A DNA stretch of 64,000 nucleotides from contig CAVVQM010000010.1 of the NCBI GenBank assembly GCA_963750395.1, positions 62,001 through 126,000 on the forward strand, given 5' to 3'. The stretch's first letter is position 1. The number at the start of each line of letters is the position of its first letter. Below are positions 7,864-16,629 of the stretch, piece by piece. The DNA comes from JADJPO01 sp963750395. Lineage in GTDB: Bacteria; Actinomycetota; Actinomycetes; Actinomycetales; Kineosporiaceae. Made by a program: the position numbers and the translations under genes. The notes beneath the pieces were generated by a model. That model made no database searches. It had not been told where the DNA came from and worked only from the letters and a program-made list of their open reading frames with translations.

Positions 7864-8688
7864 TCCGGCACGACCGCCGGCCCCGCGGCGTCCACCGCAC
7901 CGCCGTAGCGTCGATCGCGCCGGGCGTAGTCCTCCACGGCCGCCCACAGGGCCAGCCGGTCGACGTCCGGCCAGAGGATGTCGGTGAACACCAACTCCGC
8001 GTACGCGGCCTGCCAGAGCATGAAGTTCGAGGTGCGCTGTTCCCCCGAGGTGCGCCAGAACATGTCGACGTCCGGCAGGTCCGGTTCGTCGAGATGACGG
8101 GCGATGGTGCGTTCGTCGATGCGGGTCGGGTCCAGGCGCCCGGCGGCGGCCTGCGCGGCGATCTCGCGGACGGCGTCGACGATCTCGGCCCGGCCCCCGT
8201 AGTTCACGCACATCGTCAGGGTCAGCACGTCGTTGTAACGGGTCAGCTCCTCGGCCGTCTCGAGCTCGGCGATCACGCTGCGCCACAGGCGGGGACGCCG
8301 TCCGGCCCAGCGCACCCGCACGCCCCACGCGTGCATGGTGTCGCGGCGCCGGCGGATCACGTCACGGTTGAAGCCCATGAGGAAGCGGACCTCGTCGGGT
8401 GAGCGCCGCCAGTTCTCGGTCGAGAAGGCGTACGCCGAGATGTGCGTCACGCCGATCTCGATGGCACCGGCCACGACGTCCAGCAGCGCCGCCTCGCCCA
8501 TCTCGTGGCCCTTGGTCCGCGGCAGGCCGCGGGCGTTCGCCCAACGACCGTTGCCGTCCATGACGATCGCCACGTGCCTGGGCACGAACTCGGCGGGGAC
8601 CGCCGGCGGGCGCGCGCCGGACGGGTGTGCCGGGCGGTGGGTCGGGCACCGGGCGGGCGGCCGGGGAACGCTGGGCGCTACGTCTCAC
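7854..8688 (-). CDS. uppS: Isoprenyl (undecaprenyl/decaprenyl) diphosphate synthase, apparent frameshift
   Basis: Cis-prenyltransferase making the polyprenyl carrier lipid for cell-wall synthesis. The intact part, from a GTG at 8585, has the catalytic HVAIVMDGNGRWANARG, SAYAFSTENW and RTSGEQRTSNFMLWQ. However the family's usual N-terminus HPSGARPPAVPAEFVPRH is encoded upstream in frame without a start codon, and the plausible start GTG at 8688 is in another frame. Removing one G of the run at about 8630-8633 joins them. I therefore annotate the gene from 8688 with a probable one-base insertion. It is followed on the same strand by no close gene. Confidence 0.9.
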
Positions 8689-8736
8689 GCCCTCGAGCCT
8701 TCCACGTCCGCGCCGCCCGTGTGCGACCGATGGGGA

Positions 8737-9378
8737 CTACTTCCTCATCGGGAATACGGGAATCACGGTCCGGCCGGCTGTCGCGTTGCTGAGGCCGGCG
8801 AAGGAGGCATACCAGGCCAGGAGCGCCGTGACGATGCCGAGCCAGCCACCCACCGTGGTGACAGAGGACGACTCGGCGAACTTGCCGACGGTCAACGCGA
8901 TGAAGGCGAGGGTCAACATGCCGAAGGTGGCCACCAGAGCACCACTGGTCTTGAACGAGGCGACGAACATGTAGGCCGTGAAGATGGTCCAGGCCAGCAG
9001 GAACAGGCCGACGCCCTTGCCGATGTCCGCCGCGCTCGCCCCACTCATGAGGTCGATGTGGGTGCTGAGGTACCAGAAGGACATCCAGAACGCACCATAG
9101 GAACAGAAGGCGGTGGCACCGAACACGTTTCCCTTCACGAACTCCACCACACCGGCGATCGCCTGGATAGCGCCCCCGTAGAACAGCGCAAGGCCGAACA
9201 CGACGGGCTCGATGGTGGCCGGGAACAGACCGGCGTTGAAGCAGGACAGCACGAAGGTGGTCGCTGCGAAGCAGGCGAGGCCGAGCGGCCCGGGGTCGCC
9301 GATCCGTGCGGTGAACGGAACCGGTACATCACCGGTCGGGGGCAGCGTGGTGGGCGATGGTGGACTGTGGACGGTCAT
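8737..9378 (-). CDS. satP: Acetate/succinate uptake transporter, GPR1/FUN34/YaaH family
   Basis: Six-helix proton-linked acetate channel of 213 residues. The family signature appears as GDPGPLGLACFAATTF at helix 1 and FYGGAIQAIAGVVEF at helix 2; the helix 3 region reads GATAFCSYGAFWMSFWY. The ATG at 9378 is preceded by GAGAGG at the right distance, and a longer frame to 9483 has no support. A Crp/GlxR-type site lies about 150 bp upstream, which fits catabolite control of acetate genes. It is isolated between uppS and recO. Confidence 0.88.
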   Translation of the reverse strand: MTVHSPPSPTTLPPTGDVPVPFTARIGDPGPLGLACFAATTFVLSCFNAGLFPATIEPVVFGLALFYGGAIQAIAGVVEFVKGNVFGATAFCSYGAFWMSFWYLSTHIDLMSGASAADIGKGVGLFLLAWTIFTAYMFVASFKTSGALVATFGMLTLAFIALTVGKFAESSSVTTVGGWLGIVTALLAWYASFAGLSNATAGRTVIPVFPMRK

Positions 9379-9525
9379 GATCCGAACCTCTCGTGGAGCC
9401 GGGTGGGTACGCGGGTGCGCGCACATTTGTCCACTTTCCTCCATTTTTCCGTTCTGACGCAGAGGGCTTTCGTCTCCGGTCACCCGAGCGGTCTCGTCAG
9501 CAGGCTGTACGGTCAGATGACGATG

Positions 9526-9541
9526 TGTGACGTAGGTCAGC
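9526..9541. promoter_or_regulatory. Crp/GlxR-type binding site upstream of satP
   Basis: TGTGACGTAGGTCAGC matches TGTGA-N2-TA-N2-TCACA at every fixed position but the last two. On the satP strand a TACAGC hexamer at 9509-9504 is placed where a -10 would sit if the site were centred near -41. It lies between the recO stop and satP start. Confidence 0.55.
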
Positions 9542-9573
9542 GGTCGATCGACCGGGTGCGGCGGCTACGTCGG

Positions 9574-10302
9574 TCAGCGCTCCACGAGACGCAGCGATCG
9601 CACCTGGCGCTCCAGATGCCACTGCAGATAGGCCGCCGCGATCCCGCTCGCCTCGCGGCGGTGCCACTGCTCGCTGGCATCGGCGCGGGCCCAGTCACCG
9701 CAGAGCAACGCGGCCAGTAGTTCCAGGGTCCCGGGGTGCGGGGAGGTGGCCACCGACGGACGGCACTGCCGACACACCGACCCTCCCGACGCCAGCGCGA
9801 ACGAGCGGTGCGGACCGGTCTGGCCGCAGCGGGCGCAGTCGGTGAAGGACGGCGCCCAGCCGGCGACTGCGAGCGCCCGCAGGAGGAAGGCGTCCAGCAC
9901 CAGGCCCGGCGCATGCTCGCCGGCGGACAGCGAGCGCAATCCCCCGGCCAGCAGGAGGAAGAGCTGGAGCGCCGGTTCCCGCTCGGAGTCCACGAGGCGC
10001 TCCGCGGTCTCCACCATCGCCGTCCCGGCCGTGTACCGGGAGTAGTCCTCGGCGATGGTCAGGCCGTAGGCCCCGATGGTCTCGACCTGGGTCACCGTGT
10101 CGAGGGAGCGGCCCTCGTACAGCTGGACGTCGACCAGCATGAACGGCTCCACCCGGGCCCCGAAGCGTGAGCTGGTCCGCCGCACCCCCTTGGCCGCGGC
10201 ACGGACCAGGCCGTGCTCGCGGGTGAGCAGGGTGACGATCCGGTCGGCCTCACCCAGCTTCTGGGTGCGCAGGACGACCGCCTCGTCACGGTAGAGGGGC
10301 AC
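9574..10302 (-). CDS. recO: DNA repair protein RecO
   Basis: Recombination mediator that helps load RecA in the RecFOR pathway. 242 residues: N-terminal OB fold starting YRDEAVVLRTQKLGEADRI, basic stretch RAAAKGVRRTSSRFGARVEP, and a C-terminal helical domain with the zinc cysteines CARC and CRQC typical of Gram-positive RecO. It starts at GTG 10302; a GAGAAT hexamer five bases before it suggests a leaderless or nearly leaderless transcript. The order recO-uppS is conserved in Actinobacteria, with satP inserted here. Confidence 0.93.
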   Translation of the reverse strand: MPLYRDEAVVLRTQKLGEADRIVTLLTREHGLVRAAAKGVRRTSSRFGARVEPFMLVDVQLYEGRSLDTVTQVETIGAYGLTIAEDYSRYTAGTAMVETAERLVDSEREPALQLFLLLAGGLRSLSAGEHAPGLVLDAFLLRALAVAGWAPSFTDCARCGQTGPHRSFALASGGSVCRQCRPSVATSPHPGTLELLAALLCGDWARADASEQWHRREASGIAAAYLQWHLERQVRSLRLVER

Positions 10303-10471
10303 GACCCATTCTCACCCGCGCGGGCAACCGGGCGCCCTCCGACTCGCCAGGGCCCCGGTCGGCTGCTCACGTCGCACGGGCGCCAGCGACGATCGACCCG
10401 GATCGGATGCCCGTCCGGTCGGGTGAACTGGTGGGCGCGGGGTTCCTCGCAAACGGGCGTGGAGGAGTGCC

Positions 10472-11155
10472 ATGGTGTGGGACGACAGGGCCGAGATCGA
10501 GCGCGGCTTCGAGGAGGACACCGTGTTCACCGACCGCACGGACGCCGGACGACGCCTCGCCCGGCGGCTGCGGCACCTCCGCTCGCCGGACGTCGCGGTG
10601 GTGGGGCTGCCCCGTGGCGGCGTTCCGGTGGCCCTGGAGGTCGCGCGGGAGCTGGCGGCGCCCCTCGACGTGATCATCGTCCGCAAGCTGGGTGTCCCGT
10701 TCCGCCCCGAACTGGCCATGGGCGCGATCGGTGAGGGCGACGTCCGGGTGATCAACGAGGACCTGGTGGCCAGGATCGGGATCAGCGCCGAGCAGATCGC
10801 GCAGGTCGAGGCCCGCGAGCGGGAGGAGCTGCTGCGCCGCGTCGAGCGGTTGCGTGCGGGTCGCACCCCGGTCTCTCTGCAGGGCCGGACGGTGGTGGTC
10901 GTCGACGACGGGCTGGCAACGGGGGCCACCGCGCGGGCCGCCTGTCAGGTGGCCCGGGCGCACGGCGCGGACCGGGTGGTCCTGGCGGTGCCGGTGGCCC
11001 CGTCCGGATGGCGGCAGCGGTTCGCCGGCGTCGCCGACGAGCTCGTCTGCGTGACAACGCCCCTGGCGTTCTCCGGGGTGAGCGCCTATTACCGGGAGTT
11101 CCCCCAGGTACCCGATGACGAGGTGCTCGCCTGTCTGGCCCAAGCGGGTGGGTGA
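10472..11155 (+). CDS. Phosphoribosyltransferase
   Basis: 227-residue type I PRTase. The PRPP loop is VVVVDDGLATGATARA (about residues 125-140), and the N-terminal part has the GLPRGGVPVALEVA loop. Members of this group often sit beside hydrolases or universal stress proteins and are annotated only by fold; the acceptor base is unknown. A good ribosome binding site (GGAGGAG) lies before the ATG. It is the only rightward gene between recO and the exporter genes and stands alone. Confidence 0.8.
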   Translation: MVWDDRAEIERGFEEDTVFTDRTDAGRRLARRLRHLRSPDVAVVGLPRGGVPVALEVARELAAPLDVIIVRKLGVPFRPELAMGAIGEGDVRVINEDLVARIGISAEQIAQVEAREREELLRRVERLRAGRTPVSLQGRTVVVVDDGLATGATARAACQVARAHGADRVVLAVPVAPSGWRQRFAGVADELVCVTTPLAFSGVSAYYREFPQVPDDEVLACLAQAGG

Positions 11156-11197
11156 TCCCGACCGCCGCGGGGAGGCCGGGGTCCGGCGCCGACGCGG

Positions 11198-12865
11198 TCA
11201 GGACGCCCGGGTCACCAGCCGGCCCGACCGGGTGCGCAGCATCACCAGCACCGTGCCCGCGACCAGCCAGGCGGCGATGACCGCCAGGTGGCCCCAGGCG
11301 AACCCGTACCCGGTGGCACCGACCGCGTAGGCGTCGGAGACGGCCCGGGTCGCGTGCCGCAACGGGAAGACCCAGCCGATGACGTCCAGGGGCGCGGGGA
11401 ACGTCGCGCCGATGAGGAAGATGTCCGACACGAAGGACAACGGCAGCAGCGTGCCCAGCGCGACCGCGTTCACGGCGCGGGTCCCGTCCAGCAGGGCGAC
11501 CAGCGCGACGCCCAGCACCGCGAAGCACATCGTCGACAGGATCATCGTCACCACGACCCCCGGCCAGGTCGCAGGTACCGGCACGCCGTAGACGAGGCCG
11601 GCCGCGGCGAGCACGGCGATCAGCGTGAGCACGGCGATCCACACGCTGGAGAGCACCCGGCCGGCCAGCAGAAGCGGGATCGGCAAGGGCGTGCCGCTGA
11701 GTCGGTGCAGGACCCCACGCTCGCGGGCGCGGGCCAGGCCCTCGGGCATGTTGACGTAGGCCGTGACCGCCGCGCCGTAGACGGCCATGGTCGGGGCGTA
11801 GAAGCGCACCAGGGGCGTTCCGTCGCCCAGCACCGCGTCCGCGCCGTAGATCTGCGGAACCAGCAGCACCAGCAGGACCGGGAAAGCGACGGCGAAGAAC
11901 GTCGAACCGGGATCGCGCCACAGCAGGGCATCCGCGTGCCGGACCTCCCCGACCAGCAACGTCCCCAGCGACGGCCGCCCGGCCCTCGCCGGCCGCGCGT
12001 GCCGCGCGCGCCGCCCCGGAGCCGCCCGAGGCGCCGGGCGAAACGCCTTCGGTTGACGGGGCTCCACCGACAACCGGCGGACCGCGATCACCGCGCCGAG
12101 CAGACCCCAGGCCGCCATCACGGCCAGGTGATCGGGGTAGAACCCGGCACCGGTGAGGTAGGGGTTGGCGGCGTCGCCGAGAGCGTTCGCCAGATGGCGC
12201 AGCGGGAAGGCCCAGCCGATGGCGTCGAGCCAGCGCGGCAGCCCGGCCGAGGTGACGACGAAGATGTCCGAGACGAACGACAGCGGGACCACCACACCGG
12301 TGGTGAGCGCGAGGGCGACCTGGCTGTTCGGCGCCACGGAGGCCACGGCCAGACCGAGCGCGCTGAAACAGCACACGCCGACCACCAGCGTGATCAGGGC
12401 CGCCGGAAGGGTCCGCCACACGATCTGGACGTCGTAGACGAGCACGCCCACAAGTTCCAGCACCAGGACGGCGCCGAGCGCCACCGTGCCGCTGGCGACG
12501 ACCCGACCCGCGATCAGCACGGCCGGGGGCAGGGGCGTGCCGCGCAGACGCTTCAGGACGCCGTCCTCGCGGGCCTCGGCCAGCCCGATCGCCAGGCCGG
12601 AGAAGGTAGCCATCACCACCCCGAAGGAGGCGAAGGCCGGAGCCATGAACTGGGCCACCCGCACCCCGGCACGCTCATCGATGGTGGCGTTTCCGAACAG
12701 GGCGCTGATGATCACGAAGAACAGCAGGGGGAACACGAGGGCGAAGAACAGGGCCAGGGGTTCACGGGCGACCGAGATCAGCTCGTGCCGGCTCTGGTGG
12801 ACCACCAGCCGGGACAGACCGACCCGCTGCCGTTCCCCGATCTGGTCGAGGGCGAGGTCAGACAT
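11198..12865 (-). CDS. ABC-2 type permease, two fused and duplicated domains
   Basis: Membrane subunit of a drug-type ABC exporter. 555 residues hold two copies of an ABC-2 domain in tandem (about 25-255 and 300-545), joined by a basic Arg/Ala/Pro linker. The halves are clearly alike: RLRGTPLPPAVLIAGRVV against RLSGTPLPIPLLLAGRVL, and PLSFVSDIFVV against PLSFVSDIFLI, each followed by WAFPLRH or WVFPLRH. So one polypeptide probably supplies the full 12-helix pore. It overlaps the ATPase gene by 8 bp. The substrate is unknown; neighbours suggest lipid or antibiotic export. Confidence 0.88.
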   Translation of the reverse strand: MSDLALDQIGERQRVGLSRLVVHQSRHELISVAREPLALFFALVFPLLFFVIISALFGNATIDERAGVRVAQFMAPAFASFGVVMATFSGLAIGLAEAREDGVLKRLRGTPLPPAVLIAGRVVASGTVALGAVLVLELVGVLVYDVQIVWRTLPAALITLVVGVCCFSALGLAVASVAPNSQVALALTTGVVVPLSFVSDIFVVTSAGLPRWLDAIGWAFPLRHLANALGDAANPYLTGAGFYPDHLAVMAAWGLLGAVIAVRRLSVEPRQPKAFRPAPRAAPGRRARHARPARAGRPSLGTLLVGEVRHADALLWRDPGSTFFAVAFPVLLVLLVPQIYGADAVLGDGTPLVRFYAPTMAVYGAAVTAYVNMPEGLARARERGVLHRLSGTPLPIPLLLAGRVLSSVWIAVLTLIAVLAAAGLVYGVPVPATWPGVVVTMILSTMCFAVLGVALVALLDGTRAVNAVALGTLLPLSFVSDIFLIGATFPAPLDVIGWVFPLRHATRAVSDAYAVGATGYGFAWGHLAVIAAWLVAGTVLVMLRTRSGRLVTRAS

Positions 12866-13787
12866 CGTCGATCGCCTGACCGTCGCCGATCAGCTCCAGG
12901 TAGACGTCCTCGAGCCCGGGCCGGGCCAATGCCAGGGCGCCCAGTTCGACACCCCGATCGATGGCCCACCTGGTCAGCGCGTGAAGGTCGCGGGTCGGGT
13001 CCGGGGTCAGCACCTCGGTGCTCGTGCCGGCCGAATGCACGACGCCGGCCAGAACGGGCAGCTCGTCGGACGGCACGGCCTGAGGCAGGCGGAACGACAC
13101 CACGGTCCGCGATCCGGCCCGGGCCGCGAGCTGCTCCGACGTACCCTGCGCGACCACCCGGCCCCGGTCGATCACGATCAGGCGGTCGGCCAGGTGCTCG
13201 GCCTCGTCCATGTAGTGAGTGGTCAGCAGGATCGTGGTGCCGAGGTCGCGCAGTCGATCCACGAGATCCCAGGCTCTGCGCCGGGCCGCCGGATCGAAAC
13301 CCGTGGTCGGCTCGTCGAGGAAGAGCAGTTCCGGGTCGCCGACGATCCCCAGGGCCAGGTCGAGCCGGCGGCGTTGACCACCCGAGAGCGTCTTCACCCG
13401 GGCGGTGCGCTTCTCGGTCAGACCTGCCAGCTCGATCACCTGATCGACCGGACGCGGATGCGGGTAGTACCCGGCGTGCAACCTGACCAGCTCCAGCACC
13501 GAGAACTGGTCCTCGAAGCCGGCCTCCTGCAGCACGACCCCGATCCGCTCCCGGAAGTCGCGGCCGGCACTCTCGGGATCCACGCCGAGTACCTCGACCC
13601 GGCCCGCGTCCCGCTTGCGGTATCCCTCGAGGATCTCCACGACGGTGGTCTTGCCCGCCCCGTTGGGGCCGAGGAGCGCAACGACCTCCCCCGGCGCGAT
13701 CTCGAGGTCGACTCCGTCGACCGCGCGCACCGGACCGTAGGCCTTGCACAGCGCCTCGACGACGACGACAGATCCCGATCCGGTCAT
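12858..13787 (-). CDS. Drug-exporter type ABC ATPase
   Basis: 309-residue ATPase of the DrrA/CcmA subgroup that powers the fused permease encoded next. It has Walker A GPNGAGKTT, signature LSGGQRRRL, Walker B LLFLDEPTTGFDP and H-loop LLTTHYMDEAEHLADR. The C-terminal 90 residues form the regulatory extension typical of this group and end in GLEDVYLELIGDG. The gene is divergent from the iniR-like regulator across a 149-bp gap, raising the possibility of shared control. Confidence 0.9.
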   Translation of the reverse strand: MTGSGSVVVVEALCKAYGPVRAVDGVDLEIAPGEVVALLGPNGAGKTTVVEILEGYRKRDAGRVEVLGVDPESAGRDFRERIGVVLQEAGFEDQFSVLELVRLHAGYYPHPRPVDQVIELAGLTEKRTARVKTLSGGQRRRLDLALGIVGDPELLFLDEPTTGFDPAARRRAWDLVDRLRDLGTTILLTTHYMDEAEHLADRLIVIDRGRVVAQGTSEQLAARAGSRTVVSFRLPQAVPSDELPVLAGVVHSAGTSTEVLTPDPTRDLHALTRWAIDRGVELGALALARPGLEDVYLELIGDGQAIDDV

Positions 13788-13924
13788 GGCAGCCTCCCGG
13801 CGAGGAGCGGCCGCGGGTCGCCCACCCGCCCCTCCATCCTGCTCACGCCGCGAGGGCGCAGCGCGAGGCCTAGGTCCTCCGGCGCCGATGCCCGGGGATC
13901 CGCTCGGCGCGAGGGCGGCGGCCC

Positions 13925-13936
13925 TAGGATCGCGGC
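13925..13936 (+). promoter_or_regulatory. Leaderless -10 element before the iniR-like gene
   Basis: TAGGAT at 13925-13930, six bases, then the GTG start at 13937. This spacing puts the transcription start on the start codon. I see no clear -35, which is common for GC-rich actinobacterial promoters. Confidence 0.5.
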
Positions 13937-16348
13937 GTGGCCCCGCAGGACGACCCCCCGCAGCCGCGCCCCGGCGCGGGCGAGGACACGGTGCGGATCG
14001 TCGTCGGCGTCGACGGCTCGGGTCGTAGCCACCGACTGGGCCGATTGGCCGCCACCCGCACTTCGGCCGTGCGGCTCACGGCGCCGCTTCCCGACCCGGA
14101 ACGCCTTGCGGCCGTAGTGCAGGACTGTGCCGCGAACGGCCGGGCGGCCGTCATCGACGACGTCCACCGGCTCGATGATCCGTCCCTACGCACGCTCACC
14201 GAAGCCGTGCGCGGCGGCGGGCTCGACCTTGTCGTCTGCCGGCGGCCCTCGATCCACTCCCCGGCCCTCGCCGAGTTGGACGAAGCGCTGGCACAACGCG
14301 GTTCGATCCAGGCCCTGGGCCCGCTCGACGCCGACGCGCTCGAGGACCTTCTCGTCGAGGTGACGGGTCGCCGTCCCTCGCCCGAGGAGGTCGAGCGGGT
14401 GCTGGTGGCCAGCGGCGGACTGGCCGCCGTCGCTGTCGCCGTCGCGGCGGCCCCCGGCCCGGCCGCCGTCCCGGCCCTGATCGCCCGCGTCCACCGCAGG
14501 CTGTCGATGATGGACCCGGCCACCGCGACCCTGGCCCGCCTGTTGGCCGTGCGGGTCGACGTCGGCGACGACGTGCTGGCAGCCGCCTCCGAATCGGACT
14601 CGGCGGACCTGGCCGATCGGCTCCGGGAGCTGACCGACCAGGGGATGCTCCTCCCGGACGGTGAACGCCTGGTACCCGCGGTGGCCGAGGCGATCGACGA
14701 GGACGCCGGGCCCGCGGGACGACGCACGGTCCGTGAGCGGTTGGCCACAGCGCTGGCTGACTCGGGAGGTGACCCGCTGGACGTCGCGCCGCTCCTGCGC
14801 GCGGCCCGGGCCCGCGGCGTCCGAGCCGCCCAGGTCTTCGTGGCGGCGGCGCAGGCCGTCCGGATCACAGCTCCGGCCGACGCCCTGGGCTGGCTGGACG
14901 ACGCCGCCGACGCCACCGACGCACCCGAGGGCGGGACCAGCGCGGCACGGGTCATCCGAGCCGAGGCGTCCGCGCTCCTGGGCCTGCCGGTCGACACCAC
15001 GCCGGCCTTGCACTGCACGCCCGAGGAGATGAACCGGCTGCGCCTGGTCGACGCTGCGCTCACCGCCCAGCAGGGCCGCACCGCGCGCAGCGCCGACCTC
15101 CTGCGCGATGCCGGTGAACTCGGCCGGGCTCTCGCCGTCCCGGCCCTGGTTGCCACCGGGCGTCGACCCCAGAGCGCACCCGAGCACGGGCCATCCGCCG
15201 TCGCGCGACTCGTCGAGGCGGCGATGGCCGCGGCCCATCCCGCCGACGCCGTGCCTCTGTTCATCGATGCCGCTGAGATCGCGGAATCGGTTGCCCCGCA
15301 AGTCGTCTGGCCTGATACCGCGCATGCCGTGGGCGCTCTGGTCGCGGTGTGTGCCGGTGACACGCCCACGGCCGAGGGCCTGCTCGCCCGCGCGGCAGCC
15401 TCGGGGTTCGGCGGCCCGGCCGCCGCCGAACGCCATCGCCTGCTGCTCGCCTGGGTGCGGATGCGCGCGGGGTGCTACGACACGGCGCTCGCCGAGGTGC
15501 GCCGCATCGAGCCGGCCCAGACCACGGGCCGCGACCGCCTGATCCGGGCCGCTCTTCTCGCCGGGCTGGCCAGGCGATCGGGCGACATCTCCCGGCTACG
15601 CCAGGCGTGGACGGCGGTGGAACCGGTGCTCGCCCGGCGCGCCGTCGACCTGTTCCATGTCGAGGTCGTCGAGGAACTCGCTGCGGCGGCGGCACGGCTG
15701 CGCATGACCCACCGCGTCGAACCGGTCATCGCCCTGATCGACGATCAGCTGTCGGGACTGGGGCGCCCGCCCGCCTGGGCCACCGCCCTGGTCTGGGTCC
15801 GCGTTCAGATGGCCGTGGCCGGGGATGCCCCCGAGGCACTCGCCCGAGCCGCCGAGCAGATGGCGGAGATCTCGCCACAGTCGTTGCGCGAGAACGCCTT
15901 ACACCTCGCTACCCGGGTCTGGGCTGAGGTCGCCGCCGGGACCGTGGCGGTCGGGCGGGTCGAGGCCGCCTTGGACGCACTGAGCGTCGCGAACCTGCCG
16001 TGGGAGGCCTCCCGACTCGCCGGTCACGCCGCCATCACGACCGAGGACCGCGCGGGCGCCCGCCGTCTCCTCGAGCGAGCGCGCGAGCTGTCCGGCGCGG
16101 AACCGCGGACCGCCGAGCAGGCCGGACCGGCGTCGGGCGGCGCCGGGGGCCGCGCCCTTCACGCGCTGTCCGAGCGCGAGATCGAGGTGTCCCGGCTGGT
16201 CCTGGAGGGACGAACCCACCGTGAGATCGGCGCCCAGTTGTTCCTGTCCCCCAAGACCGTGGAACACCACGTGGCCCGCATCCGCACGAAGCTCGGGGCG
16301 ACGAGCCGCGCCGACATGTTGGCCGCCCTGCGGGATCTGCTCGACTGA
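13937..16348 (+). CDS. LuxR-family ATPase regulator, IniR-like
   Basis: Large 803-residue transcription regulator. The N-terminus resembles a STAND-type ATPase: VVGVDGSGRSHRL (about 22-34) stands where Walker A should be but has Arg for the catalytic Lys, and AAVIDDVHRLDD (about 68-79) is Walker B-like. A long alpha-helical repeat region follows. The C-terminus is a LuxR DNA-binding domain with LSEREIEVSRLVLEGRTHRE and LFLSPKTVEHHVARI. Size, architecture and position immediately before iniB match the mycobacterial regulator of iniBAC. It probably activates the downstream genes in response to envelope stress; this is inferred from context. Confidence 0.82.
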   Translation: MAPQDDPPQPRPGAGEDTVRIVVGVDGSGRSHRLGRLAATRTSAVRLTAPLPDPERLAAVVQDCAANGRAAVIDDVHRLDDPSLRTLTEAVRGGGLDLVVCRRPSIHSPALAELDEALAQRGSIQALGPLDADALEDLLVEVTGRRPSPEEVERVLVASGGLAAVAVAVAAAPGPAAVPALIARVHRRLSMMDPATATLARLLAVRVDVGDDVLAAASESDSADLADRLRELTDQGMLLPDGERLVPAVAEAIDEDAGPAGRRTVRERLATALADSGGDPLDVAPLLRAARARGVRAAQVFVAAAQAVRITAPADALGWLDDAADATDAPEGGTSAARVIRAEASALLGLPVDTTPALHCTPEEMNRLRLVDAALTAQQGRTARSADLLRDAGELGRALAVPALVATGRRPQSAPEHGPSAVARLVEAAMAAAHPADAVPLFIDAAEIAESVAPQVVWPDTAHAVGALVAVCAGDTPTAEGLLARAAASGFGGPAAAERHRLLLAWVRMRAGCYDTALAEVRRIEPAQTTGRDRLIRAALLAGLARRSGDISRLRQAWTAVEPVLARRAVDLFHVEVVEELAAAAARLRMTHRVEPVIALIDDQLSGLGRPPAWATALVWVRVQMAVAGDAPEALARAAEQMAEISPQSLRENALHLATRVWAEVAAGTVAVGRVEAALDALSVANLPWEASRLAGHAAITTEDRAGARRLLERARELSGAEPRTAEQAGPASGGAGGRALHALSEREIEVSRLVLEGRTHREIGAQLFLSPKTVEHHVARIRTKLGATSRADMLAALRDLLD

Positions 16349-16361
16349 TCCGCGTCGGATC
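16347..16361 (+). terminator. Small hairpin at the iniR-like gene stop
   Basis: GATCCG, CGT, CGGATC: a perfect 6-bp stem with a 3-base loop overlapping the stop codon. It could slow transcription or be an operator half. There is no U-tract, so the terminator call is weak. Confidence 0.3.
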
Positions 16362-16519
16362 GTCGGTCACGAGCAGTGGCTGTCCCGGCACGCCCCGCAC
16401 CGTGTCGGTTCGGACCGTGGACGGCGGCCCCGGAGCGGGTGAAGAGTGGCAGCCTCGGTGTCGGCCCCCTCCGGGACGATCCTCCCTGCCGGGTCGACCT
16501 GATGTGTATCGCGCCCCCC

Positions 16520-16560
16520 CATCGGGGGCTCCTGGGCAGGGGGACAACCCCGATGCCCCC
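16520..16560. promoter_or_regulatory. Candidate operator upstream of iniB
   Basis: The 281-bp gap before iniB contains CATCGGGG (16520-16527) and its exact inverse CCCCGATG (16548-16555). Inside lies GGGGGACAACCCC (16539-16551) followed by CCCCC at 16556-16560. A closely similar G-tract, ACA, C-tract, C-tract arrangement stands upstream of the Hsp70 gene at 21802-21826. The shared element could be the binding site of the LuxR regulator. No clear -10 is visible between here and the iniB start. Confidence 0.5.
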
Positions 16561-16629
16561 AGGGACCCGCACGACGCACGATCGATCCATCGCCAGCCAC
16601 ACGGGCCGGCCAGACCCGAGGAGAACGCC

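Noticed and set aside
11288..13486. 732-codon ORF opposite the ABC exporter genes
   Set aside because: Arg/Gly/Asp-rich antisense frame with no domain; the exporter genes have full motifs.
13924..15369. 481-codon Ser/Ala-rich ORF opposite the LuxR regulator
   Set aside because: Low-complexity antisense frame; the sense frame carries HTH and ATPase-like motifs.
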